From NCBI RefSeq assembly GCF_012927455.1, contig NZ_JABBPE010000002.1:248001-312000 (forward strand): a stretch of DNA of 64,000 nt. Reading direction: 5' to 3'. This document shows positions 18,637 to 27,708 of the stretch, in pieces. The stretch is from Polaromonas sp. GTDB lineage: Bacteria; Pseudomonadota; Gammaproteobacteria; Burkholderiales; Burkholderiaceae_C. Numbering within the stretch: position 1 is the stretch's first letter; each line of letters opens with the position of its first letter. The translations under genes and the position numbers were made by a program. The notes beneath the pieces were generated by a model. The model saw only the letters and a program-made list of their open reading frames with translations, searched no databases and was not told the DNA's origin.

Positions 18637-20694
18637 TCAACGTGACCGGACGACCTTCCCGGCATTGAGCCGCAAGTTCTGCGCAGGCACCGGCCATGCG
18701 CCTTGCTCGATGACACGCCCGTCCTGAAACAAAAGCCAGCTCTGCCGCCCATAGTGCGGCAGCGAGCGCTGCAGCGTGCCGAGTAAGTCCGGGCTGTCAG
18801 CCATCACGAAGGCGAAGGTCCTGCCGCTTGGCGCACGCGCGGTCCATGCCTGGGCGGACCCCTTGAGCGGCCGCTGCCCAACTGGATTGGCCGGGTTCGC
18901 CTGCAGTAGAACATCAGGCAATCCGCCAATGCCCAAGCGAGGCAGCAAACGACGGATGCTGTTCGCGTCTCCAATAACAAGGGTCGGCAGCGCCGATGCA
19001 GACAGCAATTCCGCCTCGCGCACCTCGCGGGCCTGCGCGTCCAGCAGTCGGGCCGCCAGAGCCGTGGCTGGAACCTTCCACTGGAGTGCCTGGTTGGCGA
19101 GAAACAGCTTTGGTCGCGGAGAAATAAAGATCTCCCTGAAAATCGGCGGCACCGTCGCAGGGTCCAGCCGGCGCCACAGCCGCAACTCGGGATCGAGCTC
19201 GACCTGCGCCGCGTCTGGCGCAGCGTGTATTGAAGCCAGGTCGACCACTGTTTCCCAATCCCGCACACGCACACCGATATCACGGCTTGCACCAGAGGCC
19301 GGGCGCACGCGCAAAGGCACGAGCATGTCAAACACCCCACCCTGCTGAATCAGGCGAAAGCTGCCTTTGGAGTCGGTATTGCGGCGTGGCGCAAGGACCA
19401 GTTGGGCCGATGATGGCCGATGCACCCATTGCGCGAAAAAGCGCGACAAGTCTCGCCCGGCGGCCAGTGAAAACGCCGCTTCGAGATCTTTCCAGCTGGC
19501 GGCCTTGAAGCGCTGTCCTTGCCAGAACAGGCGAATTGCCTTGTCGAACGCCGCTGCTCCGATCTCATCGCGCAGCATGAAAAACAGCATGGCCGATTTG
19601 GAGTACCCGACGACGGAGGAGATGCCGTGCTGGCGTGATTTGAAGTCCGCCAGCGCTGTCTCATCGGGCGCTGCAATGGCCGTCAGGTCCCTGAGCCAAT
19701 TAAGCCGCATCTCGCGGGCGGACGGTTCGGACTGGTCCTCGCGGAAGGCGTAATCGGCCATGAAGGTCGTCAGCCCCTCGGACCAGTTGCCGCTGGACCA
19801 TTCGGGATACACGCCATTGCCCCACCAGTTGTGCAAGACCTCATGACCGAGTGAGGTGGCACGAATGAATGGCAGGCGCAAGACGTCGCGTCCGAGGTAG
19901 GTCAGGCTGGGCATGCCAAGGCCGTGCGACAGCGGGCTGGAGACCACGCTGAAATCGTCGAAAGGATAGTCGCCGATGAGGCGGCTGTAGCGCTGGATGT
20001 AGCGGGCGCTGTCCTGCAAGTAGCCGCCGGCCAGGCCAGCAAGCTCGGCATGAAACCAGGTCCGGACCGTCACGATTTTGCCGTTGTCCAGCGCAACGGA
20101 TTGTTGCGCCACCTCGTAAGGTCCGGCCATGATCCAGACACCTTCAGCAGGCTGCGCAAACTCGTACTCTGCGACGGTGCGCGCGCCGATTTCACTCACG
20201 CGCTGCTGGCTGCCCGGTGCGAGCCCCTTCTGGCCTGTTGGCAGCGACAACTTGAGCGTGTACGTGAAGGGCACGCCCGGGTCGGGATACCAGCCCGCGC
20301 CGGGCGACAGGTAACTGCCCTCGGGTGAAGCAAACAGCGCGGCCTGAACCGAGGCGTCGCGCTGATCGCTTTTGGGAAGGGCCGGCAAGGTCCCCGAATA
20401 CGCCATGCTGAAATGTTGCGGTGTTTCGGGTGCTGAGGCCTGGGGCGGTGACGGCTTTCTCCCGGAATCCGTCGACCCGGCAACGGACATTGCCACGCCG
20501 TTCAACGTGACACTGGAAACCCTGAATAGCGGGTTCAGCTGCAGCTGCGGCGGCCCTGCGGCCGTTGTCAATTCCGCCCTGGCGTTGAAGGCCCGGGTGT
20601 CGGGGTCGAGCGTAACTTCCAAATCAAGGTGCGGCGGCGCGGCGTGGGCACTGTGAAACAAGACCAGCAGCGCAAATCCCGCCAACCACTTCAT
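18637..20694 (-). CDS. Secreted M1-like metallopeptidase
   Basis: A 685-residue exported gluzincin-type peptidase. The track ORF is 66 residues longer but would overlap panE. ATG at 20694 opens a signal peptide MKWLAGFALLVLFHSAHA. The zinc motif is GHEVLHNWWGNG near residue 285, followed by the glutamate of NWSEGLTTFMADY. I count 17 residues between the second His and this Glu, against the usual 18 in M1 enzymes. The C-terminal half is weakly conserved and carries a possible regulatory domain. The substrate is unknown. Confidence 0.78.
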   Translation of the reverse strand: MKWLAGFALLVLFHSAHAAPPHLDLEVTLDPDTRAFNARAELTTAAGPPQLQLNPLFRVSSVTLNGVAMSVAGSTDSGRKPSPPQASAPETPQHFSMAYSGTLPALPKSDQRDASVQAALFASPEGSYLSPGAGWYPDPGVPFTYTLKLSLPTGQKGLAPGSQQRVSEIGARTVAEYEFAQPAEGVWIMAGPYEVAQQSVALDNGKIVTVRTWFHAELAGLAGGYLQDSARYIQRYSRLIGDYPFDDFSVVSSPLSHGLGMPSLTYLGRDVLRLPFIRATSLGHEVLHNWWGNGVYPEWSSGNWSEGLTTFMADYAFREDQSEPSAREMRLNWLRDLTAIAAPDETALADFKSRQHGISSVVGYSKSAMLFFMLRDEIGAAAFDKAIRLFWQGQRFKAASWKDLEAAFSLAAGRDLSRFFAQWVHRPSSAQLVLAPRRNTDSKGSFRLIQQGGVFDMLVPLRVRPASGASRDIGVRVRDWETVVDLASIHAAPDAAQVELDPELRLWRRLDPATVPPIFREIFISPRPKLFLANQALQWKVPATALAARLLDAQAREVREAELLSASALPTLVIGDANSIRRLLPRLGIGGLPDVLLQANPANPVGQRPLKGSAQAWTARAPSGRTFAFVMADSPDLLGTLQRSLPHYGRQSWLLFQDGRVIEQGAWPVPAQNLRLNAGKVVRSR

Positions 20695-20840
20695 GCAGTC
20701 CGCCCAGTTCAGCACGCGCCACGCTCCCCATGCTTGCGCCTGCAGGGCAGACCGCTGTGCCGGTGTGGCCGAAGCCGTGGCGTCAACGCTGGCGTGACCT
20801 TCAGCAACTTCGCTGAAGTCGAAATTTGGGTGGTTCAGAG

Positions 20841-21755
20841 TCATTGGGAGGAATGGGAAGGCTTTCCCTCCATCAACTTCACCAACGCCCATAGCACCCG
20901 ATTTGCCGGCGTCGCAATACCCAGCGCCTTGCCGCGCCGCACGATCAGGCCATTGAGGTAATCAATCTCGCTGCGTTTGCCGCGCGCCAGATCTTGTGCG
21001 GTGGATGAAAACTGACTGGGCATGCTGGCGGCGAGCTTGGCCACGGACGCATGCACATCGCCCGCCACCTGCACGCCATCGGCCTGGGCCACGGCCAGGC
21101 ATTCGGCCACCACGTCGCGCATCACGTCCTTGATGCCCTCGCCTGCCACCGTCTTGCCATAAGGCAGCTGGGCAATGGCCGAGACGGCGTTGTAGGCGCA
21201 GTTGAGGATCAGCTTGGCCCACAACTCGCCGCGCACGTTGTCTGAAATTTCGGTGGGCACGGCGGCGGCGATCAGCGCCTGCGCGACGGCTTCGCTGGCG
21301 CTTGAAGGCTCGATCACCAGTTCGCCGCGGCCATGGTGTTTGACGTGTCCAGGGCCGGCCATTTCAGTGGCAACGTAAACCACGGCGGCAGCCACCGCGT
21401 GCTCCGGCAGCACGGTGCGCAGCCGGTCGGCGTTGTCCACGCCGTTTTGCAGGCACAGCACCAGCGCATCGGACGCGAGGTGCGGCCGCAGCAGCGCGCC
21501 GGCGGCTTCGGTATCAAGCGACTTGACGCAGAACAGCACCAGCTTGGCGCCCTGCACCGCGGCCGGCTCGCTGCTGGCAGCCAGGCACACGCGTTCGTCG
21601 AAGGTTGTGGTCTGCATGCGCAGGCCGTCTTTAGCTATGGCTTCGACATGCAGGGGCCGCGCTATCAGCACCACCTCATGCCTGGCGCGCGCCAGCATGC
21701 CGCCGAAGTAACAACCGACGGCGCCTGCGCCCATGACGGCGACCTTGAAACTCAT
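20841..21755 (-). CDS. panE: 2-dehydropantoate 2-reductase family protein
   Basis: A 304-residue NADPH-dependent ketopantoate reductase of CoA synthesis, or a close paralogue. It begins MSFKVAVMGAGAVGCYFGGM, a Rossmann loop GxGxxG. It contains the Asn-Gly-Val-Asp block LCLQNGVDNADRL near residue 100, and ELWAKLILNCAYNAVSAIAQ with the catalytic Lys near 175. The start at 21755 is preferred over the longer track start because family homology begins there. Because PanE paralogues exist, pantothenate function is likely but not certain. Confidence 0.88.
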   Translation of the reverse strand: MSFKVAVMGAGAVGCYFGGMLARARHEVVLIARPLHVEAIAKDGLRMQTTTFDERVCLAASSEPAAVQGAKLVLFCVKSLDTEAAGALLRPHLASDALVLCLQNGVDNADRLRTVLPEHAVAAAVVYVATEMAGPGHVKHHGRGELVIEPSSASEAVAQALIAAAVPTEISDNVRGELWAKLILNCAYNAVSAIAQLPYGKTVAGEGIKDVMRDVVAECLAVAQADGVQVAGDVHASVAKLAASMPSQFSSTAQDLARGKRSEIDYLNGLIVRRGKALGIATPANRVLWALVKLMEGKPSHSSQ

Positions 21756-21888
21756 TTTTGCTGCGTGCGGTTCGGTGAGCGGGATGCCGACCATGGTGGA
21801 CCTCTCGTGGGTGGAACAGAAAAAGCCATTTTAGGGAGGGCGGAAGAAGCGCGTGCAATGTGGGCCCGACGCTGGCAAACTTGAGACG

Positions 21889-22359
21889 ATGAACTACTGG
21901 CTGATGAAATCCGAGCCCAAAGAATGCTCGGTGGACGATGCGCTCGCCGCGCCCGATGCCACGGTGCCCTGGACAGGCGTGCGCAACTACCAGGCCCGCA
22001 ACTTTATGAAGGGCGCCATGCACGTAGGCGACGGCGTGCTTTTCTACCACTCAAGCTGTGACCAGCCGGGCATCGTAGGCATCGCACGCGTGGCTTCCAC
22101 GCCCTACCCCGACCCGACCCAGTTCGACCCGAAGTCGCCCTACTTCGATCCGGCTTCAAAACCCGACGCGCCGCGCTGGTTGCTGGTGGACGTGCAACTG
22201 CTGCGCAAGATCCCCACCTTGAGCTTGCCCGCGCTACGCGCCCGGCCCGAGCTGGCCGATCTGCTGGTGCTGAAAAAGGGCAATCGCCTGTCCATCACGC
22301 CAGTAGAGCCGCGCCACTGGCAAGCCATCACGGGAAGTCGCTCATGTGGGCTTGTTTGA
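21889..22359 (+). CDS. EVE-domain protein
   Basis: A 156-residue single-domain EVE (PUA-like) protein, a family that binds modified bases in nucleic acids. The start MNYWLMKSEPKECSVDD is diagnostic. WTGVRNYQARNFMKGAMHVGD and VGIARVASTPYPDPTQFDP follow. The track ORF starts 12 codons earlier, without homology. The last ten residues (ITGSRSCGLV) depart from the usual ending. It is divergent from panE. Confidence 0.9.
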   Translation: MNYWLMKSEPKECSVDDALAAPDATVPWTGVRNYQARNFMKGAMHVGDGVLFYHSSCDQPGIVGIARVASTPYPDPTQFDPKSPYFDPASKPDAPRWLLVDVQLLRKIPTLSLPALRARPELADLLVLKKGNRLSITPVEPRHWQAITGSRSCGLV

Positions 22360-22440
22360 ACGCTGACGTTCATGCTTAAAATTGGTCTTGACCCATATGG
22401 AATCGGCGCGGGTAGCTATTAATTCAGGAGTAGTTCAGCC

Positions 22441-22953
22441 ATGAAAATCATCGGATACGTTGCCCTGCTGGCGCTTGTGCTGGTTGTCGTTATTTTTGCC
22501 GCCGGCCAGCTCGGCTTTCTGCGCGGCCAGCCGCCACCTGGGCTGGGCGTGCAGCAAGACCGGCTCAAAACGCCGTCCCTGACGCCCAATAGCGTCTCCA
22601 GCCAGGCCGGACTCTATCCCGACCATCCGCAGCGCAGCTACGCCGAAGTGACGCCGTTCAAGTTCGTGGGCGATGGCAAGGCAGCCCTGCACAGTCTGGC
22701 CGCGTTGCTGGAGGCCAACGAGGGCTGCGTGCTGGTCAAGCGCGAACCTGACTACCTGTACGCGCAATGCACGACTCGCTGGCTGAAATTCACCGACGAC
22801 GTGGAGTTCTTTCTGGACAAAGCGGCCGCTGTGATTCACGTCCGCTCGGCCAGCCGACTGGGCCAGAAAGACCTTGGCGTCAACCGGGCGCGGGTGGAGG
22901 CCTTGCGCGCACGCTTTGAGCAGAACGCCACCACCAATCTGCTACAAAAATAA
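22441..22953 (+). CDS. DUF1499 protein
   Basis: A 170-residue protein with one N-terminal membrane helix (IGYVALLALVLVVVIFAAGQ) and a DUF1499 domain. Family landmarks include PNSVSSQAGLYPDHPQRSYAEV and the C-rich strand EGCVLVKREPDYLYAQCTTRW, then DDVEFFLD. The function is unknown. The last codons and TAA stop lie in repeat R2 copy 3, so the C terminus may have been reset by the repeat. Confidence 0.85.
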   Translation: MKIIGYVALLALVLVVVIFAAGQLGFLRGQPPPGLGVQQDRLKTPSLTPNSVSSQAGLYPDHPQRSYAEVTPFKFVGDGKAALHSLAALLEANEGCVLVKREPDYLYAQCTTRWLKFTDDVEFFLDKAAAVIHVRSASRLGQKDLGVNRARVEALRARFEQNATTNLLQK

Positions 22954-22989
22954 TAGCTGCTTGCGCCCGTAGCTATTGGGCTAGAGGCA
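22941..22989 (+). repeat. R2 short repeat, copy 3 (overlaps the end of the DUF1499 gene)
   Basis: Reads GCTACAAAAATAATAGCTGC, then TTGCGCCCGTAGC, TATTGGGC and TAGAGGC. Same layout as copies 1 and 2. It supplies the stop codon of the preceding gene. Confidence 0.7.
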
Positions 22990-23088
22990 TATTCGATCAC
23001 TTTTTTACCTACGGATGCTCAAAAACGCAACCTCAGCATTCGGCGGCAGCATCGCGACGTTGCGAGCTATGCCGGAACACGGGCCCTG

Positions 23089-24246
23089 TCAGGGCTTGGG
23101 CACTAGCGCAATTCGCCGGTGCAGCGCAAAAAAAGTCCACATCAGCAGCGTCGCGTCAGGGCCTTCCCGCGCGCTGAAGGCCAGCCGCTCGTCCCCGCCG
23201 CTCCAGGCGTGGCCCAGCGCATCAATCTGGCAGCGCAGCAGCTGTGGTTTTCTGCCGGCATAGTAGCTGGTGGTCTGGTAGCCGTGACGCGGGCTGCGCC
23301 CACCCCTGCGCGCCGCATAGCTGCGGCGCACCGGCTGGTCGCGGGTGATGAAGGCGGCATTGATGATTTCGAACTGCCGGGTCAGCTGCTCGGCATTGAT
23401 GCGCCGCACCACCGCATCGCGCTCGCCGTGGATCAGTACCGCCGGCATGCCGGGGAATTGCGGCAGCGCTTCGGCAAAGGCAGTCGCCTCACTGTGCGCC
23501 CGGCCAGAGCCCTGCTGCATGGCGCGAAAAGCGCTCATCGGCGAGTCGCTGGTGCCAAACACCGGCGTCGAGTGCAGCCCCACTGCGGCAATCATGTGGG
23601 GGTAGCGCAGCGCCACGATGGTGGCCAGCGCCGCGCCGGCCGACAGCCCCGTCACATAAGTGCGAGACGCATCCAAGCCGTGCTTGCCCTGGACCTGCGC
23701 AATCATGGCGGCAATCAGTCCGGCCTCGCCCTGCCCCTGTTGCGTGGCGCGCTGGTACCAGTGCCAGCAGCGGTGTGAATCGCTGGCCACGGATTGCTGT
23801 GGATACAGCACGGCAAAGCCCTTGCGTTCGGCCAGTTCGTTCATGCGCGTGGCGGCGGCAAAATCGGTTGCTGTCTGCTGGCAGCCGTGCAGCATGACCA
23901 CCAGCGGGCGCGGCGTTGGGGCTTTGCCCGCAGGCTGGTAGAGCCAGTACAGCAGGCGCCGCGCGGGCGCCAGCTGGCCTGCGCCGGGCACGGAAAAGTA
24001 CGATTTTTGCCAGCTCCCGGGCAAGCCAGGGACGGGGGGCACCGGCTTGGCTACCACTTGGCGGCTGCGCTTGACCGCTTTGGGCGCTGCGGTTTTGACT
24101 GGCTTGGCACGCCGCACTGGCGCCGCGCGCACGGCCTTGGGCAGCAGGCTTTTGATAAGCTTGCGGCCGCGCGCCTGCTGCGTCTTCTGGACTTTGCTCA
24201 GGCGCCGCACGCTCTTGAGCCACAGGCTGCTCAGGCTCTTGGCCAT
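23089..24246 (-). CDS. PHB-depolymerase-family (LpqC-like) esterase
   Basis: A 385-residue alpha/beta hydrolase of the poly(3-hydroxybutyrate) depolymerase family. The start at 24246 (MAKSLSSLWLKSVRRL) replaces an unsupported 46-residue extension. A basic N-terminal region of about 90 residues is followed by VVMLHGCQQTATDFA (oxyanion region), the lipase box [11 protein letters not shown] with the nucleophilic Ser, and HGERDAVV for the acid. The catalytic His lies in DALGHAWSGGD. No clear signal peptide is visible, so intracellular PHB or another ester is the likely substrate. Confidence 0.85.
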   Translation of the reverse strand: MAKSLSSLWLKSVRRLSKVQKTQQARGRKLIKSLLPKAVRAAPVRRAKPVKTAAPKAVKRSRQVVAKPVPPVPGLPGSWQKSYFSVPGAGQLAPARRLLYWLYQPAGKAPTPRPLVVMLHGCQQTATDFAAATRMNELAERKGFAVLYPQQSVASDSHRCWHWYQRATQQGQGEAGLIAAMIAQVQGKHGLDASRTYVTGLSAGAALATIVALRYPHMIAAVGLHSTPVFGTSDSPMSAFRAMQQGSGRAHSEATAFAEALPQFPGMPAVLIHGERDAVVRRINAEQLTRQFEIINAAFITRDQPVRRSYAARRGGRSPRHGYQTTSYYAGRKPQLLRCQIDALGHAWSGGDERLAFSAREGPDATLLMWTFFALHRRIALVPKP

Positions 24247-24532
24247 GGCGCGGAGCACGGGGTGGGAGTGGGAGTGGACGATGTCATGGGGGGGGGCGCC
24301 ATGCCTGCGTAGGACGGTGCCAAGACTAACTTTTGATGACTGGAAATAAGCATAACTCATTTTGCTGCACTGCAACAAATTCACCTGAACACACGCGGGA
24401 AACTTAAAATCTGGTGTTTCTGGCGAGACTCCCCAGCTATTGTCCTCAGCGGCTCGCGCTTGGCGGTCAAGCCGTTACGATTGAGACTGCGGGCTTTTTG
24501 CCCGCCACCCTCTTCACCTGTCCCTTCATCCC

Positions 24533-25516
24533 ATGCCTGACTTCCTGACCGCCGCACTGTACAAATTCGTCGAGCTGCCCGACTTTGCCGAACTGCAGGC
24601 GCCGCTGCTGGCGTGCTGTGAAGCGCACGGCGTGAAAGGCACGCTGCTGCTGGCGTCGGAGGGCATTAACGGCACCATCGCTGGACGCGTTGACGGCGTG
24701 TATGCCGTACTGGCATTTCTGCGCCGCGACCCACGCCTGGCTTCGCTGGAGCACAAAGAGGCCTCTACCAAGCTGCTACCGTTTTACCGCATGAAAGTAC
24801 GCCTCAAACGCGAAATCGTCACCCTGGGCGTGCCCGGCGTGCACCCCGCCCTCATGGCGGGCCAGTACGTCAAGCCGGCCGACTGGAACCAGTTGCTCGA
24901 CGACCCGGGCGTGGTGCTGGTCGACACGCGCAACGACTACGAAGTGGCCATCGGCACGTTTAAAGGAGCGGTCAACCCGGCCACCCGCAGCTTTTCAGAG
25001 CTGCCTGGCTGGGTTGAGCGCGAAATGCGTGAGGGCGGCAAGCTGGCTGCGGCTAACGGCCAAAAGCCCAAGGTGGCGATGTTCTGCACCGGCGGCATTC
25101 GATGCGAAAAATCCACGGCGTTCTTGCGGGCGCAGGGCTTTGAGGAGGTCTACCACCTCGAAGGCGGCATCCTGAAATACCTGGAAACCGTGCCCCAGGC
25201 GCAAAGCCGCTGGCAGGGCGAATGTTTTGTATTTGATGAGCGCGTATCGGTCGGCCAGGGGCTGAGCGCGGGCCACTACACGCTGTGCCGCTCTTGTCGC
25301 GACCCCTTGAGCGAGAAGGACCGAGCCTCGGCGTTGTTTGAATTGGGCGTCAGTTGCGCACGCTGCCATGCTACGACCACCGAGCAGCAAAAGCGCGGAT
25401 ACCGGGAGCGCCAGCGCCAGGTCGGGCTGGCAGAGGCGCGCGAGCAGGGCCATATCGGCATGCGCGCAGCGACCGAGGCGGCGCCCCAAGCAGCGACTCC
25501 AGACAGCGCCGATTGA
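24533..25516 (+). CDS. trhO: tRNA uridine(34) hydroxylase, rhodanese-like
   Basis: A 327-residue cytosolic protein of the YceA/TrhO family, which makes 5-hydroxyuridine at the tRNA wobble base in an oxygen-dependent way. An N-terminal acylphosphatase-like part is followed by a rhodanese domain with active Cys in VAMFCTGGIRCEKSTAFLR near residue 185. A C-terminal zinc-like cysteine cluster follows (CRSCRDPLSE, CARCH). Length and order are typical. Confidence 0.92.
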   Translation: MPDFLTAALYKFVELPDFAELQAPLLACCEAHGVKGTLLLASEGINGTIAGRVDGVYAVLAFLRRDPRLASLEHKEASTKLLPFYRMKVRLKREIVTLGVPGVHPALMAGQYVKPADWNQLLDDPGVVLVDTRNDYEVAIGTFKGAVNPATRSFSELPGWVEREMREGGKLAAANGQKPKVAMFCTGGIRCEKSTAFLRAQGFEEVYHLEGGILKYLETVPQAQSRWQGECFVFDERVSVGQGLSAGHYTLCRSCRDPLSEKDRASALFELGVSCARCHATTTEQQKRGYRERQRQVGLAEAREQGHIGMRAATEAAPQAATPDSAD

Positions 25517-25537
25517 CAGCACCGATCAAGCGACAAC

Positions 25538-26224
25538 GTGCCGGCCAGCCTGCCCATCCTGTATTCCTTTCGGCGCTGCCCGTATGCCATGCGGGCGCGT
25601 CTGGCGCTGGCAGTTAGCGGCGTGGTCTGCGAGTTGCGCGAAGTGATGTTGCGAAGCAAGCCACAGGGGCTGCTGGAGGCTTCGCCCAAAGGCACGGTGC
25701 CGGTACTGATCACGCGGCACGGTCAAGTGCTGGACCAAAGCCTGGACATCATGCGCTGGGCGTTGGAGCAGCATGATCCCGACCACTGGCTGATGCCAGA
25801 GCTTGGCTCACTGCCAGACATGCAGGCGTTGATCGCCGAATGTGATGGCGGTTTCAAGCGACAGCTGGACCGCTACAAATACCCCGGACGCTTTGCGAGT
25901 GAACGTGTCGACGAAACCATCGAACAGAACGGGTGCACAGCTGCGCAGTTTCAGCGCACCGAAGGCGCGCGCTTTCTGGCACAGCTCGATGCGCAGCTGG
26001 CCAAGACAAGCCACCTTTTCGGCGAGCGCGCGGCGTGGGCGGACATGGCGGTTGCGCCGTTTGTGCGACAGTTTGCGCAAACCGACCAAGCCTGGTTTGA
26101 CCAGCAGCCCTGGCCAGACCTGCAGCGCTGGCTGACGAACTGGCTGGCGTCCGATCTGTATAGCTGCACGATGGACAAGTATCCGCCCTGGGTGCCGGGT
26201 GCGGCGGCGGTTCGCTTTCCTTGA
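25538..26224 (+). CDS. Glutathione S-transferase
   Basis: A 228-residue GST-fold protein. The start is GTG at 25538, 21 bases after trhO. The N-terminal thioredoxin fold has the redox-type motif FRRCPYAMRARLAL and the GSH-binding block PKGTVPVLI. The C-terminal helical domain runs from about residue 90. The CPYA motif suggests glutaredoxin-like or dehydroascorbate-reductase-like chemistry. The substrate is unknown; it may be cotranscribed with trhO. Confidence 0.85.
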   Translation: MPASLPILYSFRRCPYAMRARLALAVSGVVCELREVMLRSKPQGLLEASPKGTVPVLITRHGQVLDQSLDIMRWALEQHDPDHWLMPELGSLPDMQALIAECDGGFKRQLDRYKYPGRFASERVDETIEQNGCTAAQFQRTEGARFLAQLDAQLAKTSHLFGERAAWADMAVAPFVRQFAQTDQAWFDQQPWPDLQRWLTNWLASDLYSCTMDKYPPWVPGAAAVRFP

Positions 26225-26357
26225 GCACGCGATGGCTTAATTCCGTTTCCAGAACATTGGTTAACGCGAAGGCGAAACGACTACAGCACAGACGTTCGGC
26301 TAAACGAAGCCGACAAAGTGTACGAACGATCTGAAAATGAAATAAGGGATTCGCTCA

Positions 26358-26400
26358 GCTTTTGCTGATCAATCCTGAATAGAACCGGGTCAGCAAAAGC
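26358..26400. terminator. Inverted repeat between convergent genes
   Basis: GCTTTTGCTGA at 26358 and its reverse complement TCAGCAAAAGC at 26390 are separated by 21 bases, between the converging GST and propeller genes. The long loop and absence of a T-run make it a weak terminator candidate. Confidence 0.3.
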
Positions 26401-26423
26401 GGCGAGACTCCAGCGCTATCACG

Positions 26424-27701
26424 CTATTTTGGCGGCGCCTTCAAATGGGCGACACCACCGAAACTGCCGATCCACTGATCACCAGCCGGGCCGGTCGCCA
26501 TCGAAAATACATTGTCTGAAAACAGGCCCTGCTCGGTCGTCATGACAGTGAATTTATCGCCGTCCATGCGAGCCAAACCGGCGTTTGTGCCAACCCACAG
26601 TTTTCCCTTGGGGTCCTGATGCAGCATGAACACGTGGTTGCCCGGCAAGCCTTCGGCCACCGTGTAATTGCGCCAGGTCTTGCCATCGAAGCGCGCCAGC
26701 CCGCCGCCCCAGGTACCGGCCCAGACCACGCCGTCGTTATCGACCTGCAAGGCAACAATATAGTTGGGGTTGTAGGCGACCGTGATGCCTTTCAGTCCCA
26801 TCTCCTCTTTTTGCTTGGCATGGTGCTCCGAAACCTGAGCCGGATCAGTGTTGAACTTGATGTCGTCCTTCACCTTTTCAAACGGTGCACCGAGGCCTTT
26901 GGCGTGGTTCCAGTTGTCCCACTTGTTGTCTTTATAGCGTGCCAGACCGCCTTCGGTGGCCAACCATATTTCGCCATTCTTACCTTCGGCCACGCCATAG
27001 ACCCAATCGTTGGGCAAACCGTTTTTGGTGTTTTCGACGGTATATAGATCCCATTTTGAGCGGTCTTTGAGCGCGCCGCCGCGTATCCGGTTGACGCCTG
27101 ACCAGGTCGCCACCCAGACGTCGCCGTTCTTGACCGTCAGCGCACCGTATACAAAGGCATCGCCCAGGCCGTCTGGAATGTTGTAGTTTTCCCAGGTGTC
27201 TTTGACTGGATCGTACAAAGACATGCCGCCGCCATAAGTTCCGGCCAGTATCTTGTCGCCCAGTTTACTGACGTGGAAGATGCCGTTTGACAATAAGCCG
27301 TTGCGGGCATCGAACAAGCGATAGTTATCGGTACTGGTGTCATAACGAATTACGCCGCCAGAGGTGCCAACCCACAGCACTTTTTCCTCCAGAAACATGG
27401 ACTTGACATTGCGGTTGCCGACTCTGAAATGGGTGAACTTGGCGTTTGGGTCAACCTGCACCTTGCCAGCCTGCGCTGGTGGCGCGTTCGCGCCCGCGCT
27501 CGCACTGGCATTGGCTTGGGGATGCGATGGCGGCGTCTGCGCGCCAGCTTTGAGTTGCCCAGCGACCGGCAACTGCATCGCCGATTCCGGCGCCTTTTGC
27601 GTCTGTTTCATGCCGCTGTAATAGGCCGCGCCCACCAAAGCCGCCACACCAACCACACTGGCCGCGATAATACTTGCCGATTTTGTGTTCATTTTCGCCA
27701 T
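26424..27701 (-). CDS. Membrane-anchored regulator-type beta-propeller protein
   Basis: A 425-residue protein. The start MAKMNTKSASI at 27701 has AGGAAG before it; the track ORF is longer. One N-terminal helix (IIAASVVGVAALVGAAYY) anchors or exports it, followed by a Pro/Ala-rich linker. Repeated units of the W-x-GT-x-GG-x-R / GLPxNxV kind follow (for example VWAGTWGGGLARFDG and LWVGTNAGLARMDG). These are the propeller repeats normally fused to hybrid histidine kinases, but here no kinase is attached. It is paralogous to the upstream propeller gene and is the last gene of the 26-kb minus-strand cluster. Confidence 0.82.
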   Translation of the reverse strand: MAKMNTKSASIIAASVVGVAALVGAAYYSGMKQTQKAPESAMQLPVAGQLKAGAQTPPSHPQANASASAGANAPPAQAGKVQVDPNAKFTHFRVGNRNVKSMFLEEKVLWVGTSGGVIRYDTSTDNYRLFDARNGLLSNGIFHVSKLGDKILAGTYGGGMSLYDPVKDTWENYNIPDGLGDAFVYGALTVKNGDVWVATWSGVNRIRGGALKDRSKWDLYTVENTKNGLPNDWVYGVAEGKNGEIWLATEGGLARYKDNKWDNWNHAKGLGAPFEKVKDDIKFNTDPAQVSEHHAKQKEEMGLKGITVAYNPNYIVALQVDNDGVVWAGTWGGGLARFDGKTWRNYTVAEGLPGNHVFMLHQDPKGKLWVGTNAGLARMDGDKFTVMTTEQGLFSDNVFSMATGPAGDQWIGSFGGVAHLKAPPK

Positions 27702-27708
27702 GTTCTTC

